DNA of 64,000 bases from Pseudothauera hydrothermalis. GTDB taxonomy: Bacteria; Pseudomonadota; Gammaproteobacteria; Burkholderiales; Rhodocyclaceae. The notes beneath the pieces are model-generated. The model was not told where the DNA came from, searched no databases, and saw only the letters and a list, made by a program, of their open reading frames with translations. The stretch's first letter is position 1. Each line of letters opens with the position of its first letter. Where the stretch lies: positions 2,108,001 to 2,172,000 of the forward strand of contig NZ_CP029331.1 in assembly GCF_003345255.1 (NCBI RefSeq), in the 5' to 3' direction. The position numbers were made by a program, and so were the translations under genes. Shown here piece after piece: positions 57,796-64,000 of this stretch.

Positions 57796-58887
57796 CTACT
57801 CGCCGTGTCGCGCCAATGCCCAGGCCACATGCTCGCGCACCAGCGCGGAAGCGTCGTCTGCCCGCGCGCGCAGCGCAGCCACCACTGCGGGCGAATGCGG
57901 CGCGTTACCCAAGGCCACCGCCAAGTTGCGCAACCAGCGTTCATAACCGATGCGACGAATCGGACTGCCCGCCATGCGGGAGTCGAAATCATGGGCTGAC
58001 CAGGAAAACAGCTCAACCAGGCTGGCACGATCCAAGCCATGTCGTGGGGCAAAATCCATCTGCGCGCCAAGCCGCGCAAAGCGGTTCCACGGACAAACTA
58101 ACTGGCAGTCGTCACAACCGTAGATACGGTTACCGATGGCCGGCCGCAGCACCTCGGGAATCGGCCCATGCAATTCGATGGTGAGGTAAGAAATGCAGCG
58201 TCGCGCATCGACCCGGTAAGGCGCAACGATCGCGCCGGTTGGGCAGGCATCCAGACACGCGGTGCAACGCCCACAGTGCGCAGCCGTGGGCTGATCCTCC
58301 GGCAACGGCAGGTTGGTGAAAATTTCACCCAGGAAGAACCATGAGCCTACTGTCCGGTCTAGCAGCAGGCTGTGTTTGCCGCGCCAACCGAGCGCCGCGC
58401 GGCTGGCCAGCTCCACCTCCAGCACCGGAGCCGAATCGACAAACACCCTGTAGCCATGCGGCAGCTCGGCATCGATGCGCTCGGCGAGTTTTTGCAGACG
58501 GTTGCGCAGCACTTTGTGGTAATCGCGTCCCAGGGCATACCGCGACACATAGGCGCGCCGTCCATCGGCAAGGTTTTCCATGGCGTCGGCCGCCTTGGGC
58601 CAGTAGTTCATCCGCGCGCTGATCACCCGCAGCGTGCCCGGCAGTAATTCGCTCGGGCGGGCGCGCTTCATGCCGTGGCGCGCCATATAATCCATTTCGC
58701 CGTGAAAACCGGCTTCGAGCCAGGCAGCAAGACCGGGTTCGGCCGCACTCAAATCGACACCGCTCACGCCGACGGCGTCGAACCCAAGCTCCCTGCCCCA
58801 CGCCTGAATACGCAATTTGAGCGCCTTCAGTTGAGCAGTATCCGCTGAAGGCTCTGCCGTGAGGTTTTGATGATCGACACTTTGCAT
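57796..58887 (-). CDS. queG: Epoxyqueuosine reductase
   Basis: This 363-residue cobalamin- and Fe-S-dependent enzyme does the last step of queuosine synthesis in tRNA. GVSGVDLSAAEPGLAAWLEA and YMARHGMKRARPSELLPGTL come first. Two [4Fe-4S] motifs follow: CGRCTACLDACPTGAI and CDDCQLVCPWNRFA. A C-terminal HEAT-like repeat is present. ATG 58887 overlaps the divergent tsaE start by 18 nt. Confidence 0.95.
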   Translation of the reverse strand: MQSVDHQNLTAEPSADTAQLKALKLRIQAWGRELGFDAVGVSGVDLSAAEPGLAAWLEAGFHGEMDYMARHGMKRARPSELLPGTLRVISARMNYWPKAADAMENLADGRRAYVSRYALGRDYHKVLRNRLQKLAERIDAELPHGYRVFVDSAPVLEVELASRAALGWRGKHSLLLDRTVGSWFFLGEIFTNLPLPEDQPTAAHCGRCTACLDACPTGAIVAPYRVDARRCISYLTIELHGPIPEVLRPAIGNRIYGCDDCQLVCPWNRFARLGAQMDFAPRHGLDRASLVELFSWSAHDFDSRMAGSPIRRIGYERWLRNLAVALGNAPHSPAVVAALRARADDASALVREHVAWALARHGE

Positions 58888-59391
58888 CCGGCCGATGATA
58901 ACGGGGCCGGCCTGAAACGACACCTGCCAGCCGAAGCCGACACCGCTGCGCTGGGTGCAGCGCTGGCAGCCGCGCTGAGTCCCGGGCTGGTGATCTACCT
59001 GCGAGGCGATCTGGGAGCAGGCAAAACCACCTTGGTGCGCGCGCTGCTGCGTGCACTCGGTCACCGCGGCCATGTCAAAAGCCCGACTTACACCTTGATT
59101 GAACCTTATGTTGTTTCTAGATTAGACTTATATCACTTTGATTTTTATCGCTTCACCTCACCCGACGAATTCATCGATGCTGGGCTGGACGAATACTTCG
59201 CAGGACGCGGCGTGTGTTTGGTCGAGTGGCCGGACAAAGCACAGCCCTATGTGCCCCCCGCCGACCTCGACATATCTCTTACCCACGCCGGGCCCGGTCG
59301 GCACGCAGAACTGGGCGCGCGCACGGAGGCGGGACGACGATGCCTGAGCGACTTGAAAGCAGCCCTACAAGCACCCCAACCGCCCGGTTGA
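58870..59391 (+). CDS. tsaE: tRNA threonylcarbamoyladenosine ATPase
   Basis: This 173-residue P-loop ATPase works with TsaB and TsaD in t6A37 tRNA modification. The Walker A motif is RGDLGAGKTTLVRALLRAL. GHVKSPTYTLIEPYVVSRLD, LYHFDFYRF and VEWPDKAQPYVP follow. ATG 58870 is preferred over TTG 58867. The centre of the gene (59100-59150) is unusually AT-rich and uses rare codons. The stop overlaps amiC, whose start lies at 59340. Confidence 0.95.
   Translation: MIDTLHPADDNGAGLKRHLPAEADTAALGAALAAALSPGLVIYLRGDLGAGKTTLVRALLRALGHRGHVKSPTYTLIEPYVVSRLDLYHFDFYRFTSPDEFIDAGLDEYFAGRGVCLVEWPDKAQPYVPPADLDISLTHAGPGRHAELGARTEAGRRCLSDLKAALQAPQPPG
59095..59123 (+). promoter_or_regulatory. Possible internal promoter inside tsaE
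   Basis: TTGATT (59095-59100), a 17-nt spacer and TAGATT (59118-59123) lie at the start of the AT-rich island in tsaE, about 217 nt upstream of amiC. It could drive amiC separately; homology to -35/-10 is four of six bases each. Confidence 0.35.
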
Positions 59392-60671
59392 GCCGGCGCA
59401 CCGTGCTGAAGTTTGCCGGCGCATCCCTGACCCTGTTGATCAGTCCGGTCGGCCATGCCGCAGACAGCAGCTTGCTGGCGGTGCGGGTGTGGCCTGCGCC
59501 CGATTACACCCGGGTGACGCTGGAATCCGCACGCGAACTGCGTTACACCTACCTCACCGTGCAAAACCCCGAGCGGCTGGTGGTTGACCTGGAAGGGGTG
59601 GCACTCGATAGCGTGCTCCAGAGCCTGCCGTCCAAGGTGCTGGAACAAGACCCTTACATCCGCCTGGTCCGCGCCGGCCAGAACCGTCCAGGGGTGGTTC
59701 GGGTGGTATTTGAACTCAAAACACAGATCACCCCGCAGGTATTCACCCTGCAGCCGGTCGGCGATTATGGCCACAGACTGGTACTGGACCTGTATCCGGC
59801 GCATCCCGTCGATCCGCTGCTTGCGCTGATCGAAAAATCCTCGCCAATGGAGGCCGCCGCAGGCAGCGAGAGCGTTGACGCCGGTGGACAAGCGCCAAAC
59901 CTGGCGGTCAACGAACAGCCGCCCGCCGCCAAGCGACACGCCACGCAAGCAAACCGCCTCTACACCATTGCGCTGGATCCGGGGCATGGCGGCGAAGACC
60001 CGGGCGCCATTGGACGACGCGGCAGCTATGAAAAAAACATCACGCTGTCGATTGCCCGTCGCCTCAAGCGCAAGATCGACGCCGAGCCCAACATGCGGGC
60101 GGTGCTCACACGGGATGGCGACTACTTCGTTCCGCTCTATCAACGCGTGGCCCGTGCCCGGCGTGTGCAGGCCGACTTGTTCGTGTCCATTCATGCCGAC
60201 GCCTTTGTGCGCCCGGAGGCGCGCGGCAGCTCGGTGTTCGTGCTCTCGGAACGCGGCGCGACCAGCTCGGCTGCGCGCTGGCTAGCGCAAAAAGAAAACG
60301 ACGCCGACCTGATCGGCGGTGTGAACCTTGCCAAGCAGGAAGGCCACCTCGCCCGCACCCTGCTCGACCTCTCACAGACCGCCACCATCAACGACAGTCT
60401 CAAACTCGGCCGCGCCGTGCTCGGTGAGCTGGGCGGCATCAACACCCTGCACAAGGCCGAGGTGGAGCAGGCCAACTTCGCGGTGCTCAAAGCGCCGGAT
60501 ATTCCCTCGGTGCTGGTCGAGACCGCTTTCATCAGCAACCCGGAAGAAGAACGCCGCCTCAACGACAACGCCTACCAAGACAGAATGGCAGAAGCCATCT
60601 TACGCGGCATCAAGCGCTACCTGGAAGACAATCCCGGCGTGACCCGCACCCGGGTAGCGCGCGCGGATTGA
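59340..60671 (+). CDS. amiC: N-acetylmuramoyl-L-alanine amidase (AmiC-like)
   Basis: This 443-residue enzyme splits septal peptidoglycan at cell division. The N-terminus has a twin-arginine signal (SRRTVLKFAGASLTLLIS), so it is Tat-exported. An AMIN domain follows at about 45-150 (LAVRVWPAPDYTRVTLESAR), then an amidase_3 domain at about 215-435. Zinc and catalytic motifs are LDPGHGGEDPGAIGRRGSYE, VSIHADAF and VLVETAFISNPEEERRL. ATG 59340 gives the Tat signal at the usual place. It overlaps the tsaE end, matching the tsaE-amiB/C pairing in gammaproteobacteria. Confidence 0.95.
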   Translation: MPERLESSPTSTPTARLSRRTVLKFAGASLTLLISPVGHAADSSLLAVRVWPAPDYTRVTLESARELRYTYLTVQNPERLVVDLEGVALDSVLQSLPSKVLEQDPYIRLVRAGQNRPGVVRVVFELKTQITPQVFTLQPVGDYGHRLVLDLYPAHPVDPLLALIEKSSPMEAAAGSESVDAGGQAPNLAVNEQPPAAKRHATQANRLYTIALDPGHGGEDPGAIGRRGSYEKNITLSIARRLKRKIDAEPNMRAVLTRDGDYFVPLYQRVARARRVQADLFVSIHADAFVRPEARGSSVFVLSERGATSSAARWLAQKENDADLIGGVNLAKQEGHLARTLLDLSQTATINDSLKLGRAVLGELGGINTLHKAEVEQANFAVLKAPDIPSVLVETAFISNPEEERRLNDNAYQDRMAEAILRGIKRYLEDNPGVTRTRVARAD

Positions 60672-60719
60672 GCCGTCCGAGCGACTGCAGCGCATTCGCC
60701 GCCGCCTTGCCTTTGCCGC

Positions 60720-60725
60720 TATAAT
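60720..60725 (+). promoter_or_regulatory. -10 box upstream of ribF
   Basis: A perfect TATAAT sits 24 nt before the ribF ATG. No good -35 is visible at 16-18 nt, so a promoter here is plausible but weakly supported. Confidence 0.4.
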
Positions 60726-60748
60726 TGCGGCTTTTTTATCAGGCCCTT

Positions 60749-61699
60749 ATGCAGGTTGTTCGCGGAATCGCGCCCCTGTCATCGCAGGCTTCGGTACTGA
60801 CCATCGGTAATTTCGATGGCGTGCATCTGGGTCACCAGGCGCTGCTTAAGCTACTCACGGCCAAGGCCCGCCCGCTCGGCCTGCCGGCGGTCGTGCTCAG
60901 CTTCGAGCCGCATCCGCGGGAGTTTTTTTCGCCTGCCGATGCCCCCGCACGGCTGTCTACGCTGCGCGAAAAGCTGTTGCTGTTGGCTGCCGCCGGGGTC
61001 GACCGCGTCCATATCTGCCGCTTCGATGCCCGCTTCGCCGCGCTGTCTGCGCAAGCGTTCATCGATGACATTCTGATCGCCGGTCTGGGCGTGCGTCATC
61101 TTTTCATCGGTGACGATTTTCACTTTGGCGCGCGCCGTCAGGGCAACTTTGCCATGCTGGCCGAGGCGGGCATGCGTCACGGCTTTGGTGTCGAAGCCAT
61201 GCCCACGTTGAGCGTTGCAGGCGAACGGGTGTCCAGTTCTGCGGTACGCACCGCGCTGGCCGAGGGCGACATGCGTCATGCCGAGCGCCTGCTGGGCCGC
61301 CCCTACAGCATTGCCGGGCGGGTGGTCCACGGCGAAAAACTGGGGCGCAGCCTGGGTTACCCGACCGCCAACATTCAGTTGAAGCACCGCAAGCCGGCCT
61401 TGTCCGGAGTGTTTGCCGTCAGCGTGGAAGGCTTGGCCGATCATCCCATCGCCGGTGCTGCCAGCGTGGGCGTGCGCCCCACGGTGACGGCGGCGGGCCA
61501 CCCGACTCTGGAAGTCCATCTCCTCGACTGGCGACGAGATTGCTACGGCGCCCACCTGCGGGTGCATTTCCTGCATAAACTGCGCGATCAGGCGCGTTTT
61601 GCGTCGCTCGAAGCGCTCAAGGCGCAAATCGGCCGCGATGCCCAGGCTGCACGCGCTTGGTTTGCCGATCATCCGAACTCCACCGCTCCCCAAGGCTGA
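60749..61699 (+). CDS. ribF: Bifunctional riboflavin kinase / FAD synthetase
   Basis: This 316-residue enzyme converts riboflavin to FMN and FAD. The N-terminal nucleotidyltransferase has VLTIGNFDGVHLGHQALLKL, FEPHPREFF and HLFIGDDFHFGARRQG. The C-terminal flavokinase has GRSLGYPTANIQL and SGVFAVSVEG. ATG 60749 follows the TATAAT. ileS begins 12 nt after the stop, the common ribF-ileS-lspA order. Confidence 0.97.
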   Translation: MQVVRGIAPLSSQASVLTIGNFDGVHLGHQALLKLLTAKARPLGLPAVVLSFEPHPREFFSPADAPARLSTLREKLLLLAAAGVDRVHICRFDARFAALSAQAFIDDILIAGLGVRHLFIGDDFHFGARRQGNFAMLAEAGMRHGFGVEAMPTLSVAGERVSSSAVRTALAEGDMRHAERLLGRPYSIAGRVVHGEKLGRSLGYPTANIQLKHRKPALSGVFAVSVEGLADHPIAGAASVGVRPTVTAAGHPTLEVHLLDWRRDCYGAHLRVHFLHKLRDQARFASLEALKAQIGRDAQAARAWFADHPNSTAPQG

Positions 61700-61711
61700 A
61701 AGAAAACCGCC

Positions 61712-64000
61712 ATGGCTGACTATCGCAAAACTCTGAATCTCCCCGACACGCCCTTCCCGATGCGCGGCGATCTCGCCAAACGGGAGCCGGCCTGGATTGC
61801 CCAATGGCAGAAGAAAAAGCTCTACCAAAAAATCCGCCAGGTGTCGGCCGGCCGCCCCAAATTCATCCTGCACGACGGCCCGCCTTACGCCAACGGCAGC
61901 ATCCACATCGGCCACGCGCTGAACAAGATTCTCAAAGACATCATCGTGCGCTCTCGCACGCTGGCTGGCTTCGACGCGCCCTATGTGCCAGGCTGGGACT
62001 GCCACGGCCTGCCCATTGAACACAAGGTTGAAGTCACGCATGGCAAGCACCTGCCGGCCGACCGGGTGCGCGAGCTATGTCGCGCCTACGCCGCCGAACA
62101 GATCGAGGGGCAAAAGGCCGATTTCATTCGCCTGGGGGTACTCGGTGATTGGGACCAGCCCTACCAAACCATGGCTTTTGCCAATGAGGCCGGGGAGATC
62201 CGCGCGCTGGCCGAGATGGTCAAGGCCGGTTACGTGTTCAAGGGTCTAAAACCGGTCAACTGGTGCTTCGATTGCCGCTCCGCCTTGGCCGAGGCCGAGG
62301 TCGAGTACGCCGACAAACAGTCGCCGGCCATCGATGTGGGGTTCCCCTGCGACGAGCCCGAACGCCTGGCCGACATTTTCGGCATCGGTACCCTCGCCCG
62401 TCCGGTACTGGCCGTCATCTGGACCACCACACCGTGGACCATCCCCGCCAACCAGGCGCTCAATGTACACCCGGAATTCGACTACGCGCTGGTCGACTCC
62501 GGTGAGCGCTATCTGCTGCTCGCCCACGATTTGGTGGGCGCCTGCCTGAAGCGCTACGGTCTGGCTGGGCGCATCGTCGCCTCGGTCAAGGGGGCGGCGC
62601 TGGATCGGGTACGGTTCCGCCACCCGTTCTATGCGCGCATGTCGCCGGTTTTCCTGGGTGATTATGTCACTCTGGAGGCCGGTACCGGCATCGTGCATAG
62701 CGCACCCGCCTATGGTTTGGATGACTTCCAGTCCTGCCTGACCAACGGTATGTCGATGGCAGAGATCCTCACCCCAGTCACCGACGACGGTCACTTTGCG
62801 GCCGATCTACCCTTTTTCGGCGGCATGAACATCTGGCAGGCTGCCCCGGCAATTCTCGCCAAACTGCGCGAAGTCGGCTGTCTGCTCGCCGATGCAAAAA
62901 TCACTCACAGCTACATGCATTGCTGGCGCCATAAATCGCCACTGATTTACCGCGCCACCGCACAATGGTTCGTCGGCATGGACAGGCGGGCTGCAGACGG
63001 CTCCACACTGCGCGAACGCGCACTGCGCGGCGTGGAAACCACGCGTTTTTATCCCGCCTGGGGTCAGGCCCGTTTGCACGCGATGATCGCAAACCGCCCG
63101 GATTGGTGCATCTCCCGACAGCGCAACTGGGGGGTGCCGATTCCATTCTTTGTGCACAAGGAAAGCGGCGAGCTGCACCCGCGCACCGTCGAACTGATGG
63201 AAGAGGTCGCCAAACGGGTCGAGCAGGAAGGCATCGAAGCGTGGTTCAAACTCGATGCCGCCGAGCTGCTGGGGGCCGATGCCGCCCAGTACGACAAAGT
63301 CACCGATACGCTGGATGTATGGTTCGACTCCGGCACCACCCACTGGCATGTACTGCGCGGCTCGCACCCGGACGGCCATGCGGAAGGCCCACGCGCCGAC
63401 CTCTACCTGGAAGGCTCCGACCAGCACCGCGGCTGGTTCCACTCCTCGCTGCTCACCGGCTGTGCAATCGACGGTCATCCGCCCTACAAAGCCCTGCTGA
63501 CCCACGGCTTTGCGGTGGACGGCGCCGGACGCAAAATGAGCAAGTCGCTCGGCAACGTCGTGGTGCCTCAGGAAGTCACCAGCAAACTGGGGGCCGAGAT
63601 TCTGCGTCTGTGGGTCGCTTCCACCGATTATTCCGGCGAGCTGTCGATCAGCAAGGAGATCCTCGACCGAGTGGTCGAGGTCTATCGCCGCATCCGCAAT
63701 ACCTTACGCTTTCTGCTCGCCAACACCGCCGACTTCCATATCGACCGGGATGCCTTGCCACTCGACCAATGGCTGGACATCGACCGCTACGCGCTGGCCT
63801 TCACCCGCAAGCTGGCCGATCAGTGCGAGGCCGACTATGAGAGGTTTGAATTCCACCGCGTGGTGCAGGCCCTGCAGGTGTTTTGCGCCGAGGATCTCGG
63901 CGGCTTCTATCTCGACATTCTCAAAGATCGCTTATACACCACTCAAGCCACTTCGGTTGCGCGCCGCTCGGCGCAAACCGCGCTGTGGCACATCACCCAA
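61712..64000 (+). CDS. ileS: Isoleucyl-tRNA synthetase, 5' part
   Basis: The visible 763 codons run off the right edge without a stop. [21 protein letters not shown] is the start. The class I HIGH motif lies in [28 protein letters not shown] and the editing domain CP1 follow ([20 protein letters not shown]). KMSKS is in [16 protein letters not shown] near nt 63530. The full enzyme is usually about 940 residues, so the last 180 or so, including the zinc-binding tail, lie outside. Confidence 0.98.
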   Translation, partial: MADYRKTLNLPDTPFPMRGDLAKREPAWIAQWQKKKLYQKIRQVSAGRPKFILHDGPPYANGSIHIGHALNKILKDIIVRSRTLAGFDAPYVPGWDCHGLPIEHKVEVTHGKHLPADRVRELCRAYAAEQIEGQKADFIRLGVLGDWDQPYQTMAFANEAGEIRALAEMVKAGYVFKGLKPVNWCFDCRSALAEAEVEYADKQSPAIDVGFPCDEPERLADIFGIGTLARPVLAVIWTTTPWTIPANQALNVHPEFDYALVDSGERYLLLAHDLVGACLKRYGLAGRIVASVKGAALDRVRFRHPFYARMSPVFLGDYVTLEAGTGIVHSAPAYGLDDFQSCLTNGMSMAEILTPVTDDGHFAADLPFFGGMNIWQAAPAILAKLREVGCLLADAKITHSYMHCWRHKSPLIYRATAQWFVGMDRRAADGSTLRERALRGVETTRFYPAWGQARLHAMIANRPDWCISRQRNWGVPIPFFVHKESGELHPRTVELMEEVAKRVEQEGIEAWFKLDAAELLGADAAQYDKVTDTLDVWFDSGTTHWHVLRGSHPDGHAEGPRADLYLEGSDQHRGWFHSSLLTGCAIDGHPPYKALLTHGFAVDGAGRKMSKSLGNVVVPQEVTSKLGAEILRLWVASTDYSGELSISKEILDRVVEVYRRIRNTLRFLLANTADFHIDRDALPLDQWLDIDRYALAFTRKLADQCEADYERFEFHRVVQALQVFCAEDLGGFYLDILKDRLYTTQATSVARRSAQTALWHITQ

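Overview
The window is about 64 kb of GC-rich chromosome with dense, mostly housekeeping gene content. The gene order (leuC-leuD-leuB-asd-fimV, then truA-trpF-trpB-trpA-accD-folC-SPOR-cvpA-purF-metZ), the PHB genes phaC/phaB/phaR, and the divergent pairs rluD/bamD and queG/tsaE-amiC point to a betaproteobacterium. Rhodocyclales is my best guess, from gene order and protein character only. I see no prophage, IS element, CRISPR array or rRNA.

Layout. 1-0.8 kb: end of an EF-hand-type calcium-binding protein. 0.8-2.2 kb: a Ser/Thr kinase fused to a cyclic-nucleotide-binding-like domain (minus). 2.3-6.2 kb: heat-shock block grpE-dnaK-dnaJ with two sigma-32-type promoters. 6.5-7.6 kb: an orphan branched-chain-amino-acid-type binding protein. 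7.7-9.1 kb: cysS (minus). 9.3-13.5 kb: a TPR protein and an L,D-transpeptidase that share a C-terminal domain type, two cyclophilins and lpxH. 13.5-23.7 kb: an 11-gene minus-strand run from an EcfT/CbiQ-like membrane protein through truA, trpFBA, accD, folC, a SPOR protein, cvpA and purF to metZ. 23.8-31.4 kb: fimV, then asd-leuB-leuD-leuC read leftward. 31.5-34.6 kb: M48 lipoprotein peptidase, MFS transporter, aroC. 34.7-36.9 kb: ilvB-ilvN (AHAS I type) behind a valine-rich leader peptide and a complete attenuator. 37-39.8 kb: fadD (TTG start), a CBS protein, fdxA. 40.0-41.8 kb: trxA and rho. 41.8-43.7 kb: 3-hydroxybutyryl-CoA dehydrogenase and a tandemly duplicated tRNA Asp-Glu-Ala cluster. 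43.7-47.4 kb: FAD oxidoreductase, patatin, rimO. 47.5-51.7 kb: phaR, two phaB paralogues, phaC. 51.8-57.8 kb: small membrane protein, pgeF, rluD, bamD, manC, a SpoIIAA-like protein, sseA. 57.8-64 kb: queG, tsaE, amiC, ribF and the start of ileS, which runs off the window.

Working together. The PHB genes make and store polyhydroxybutyrate; phaA and phasins are not here. The 3-hydroxyacyl-CoA dehydrogenase and FadD add fatty-acid and acyl-CoA turnover. leuCDB, asd, metZ, trpFBA, aroC and ilvBN supply amino acids. lpxH, bamD, amiC and the L,D-transpeptidase serve the envelope.

The most informative non-gene signals are the ilvBN attenuator, the sigma-32 promoters (one built into an inverted repeat), the duplicated tRNA cluster with one promoter per copy, and an intrinsic terminator inside the cysS leader. 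No wholly new multi-gene system stands out.
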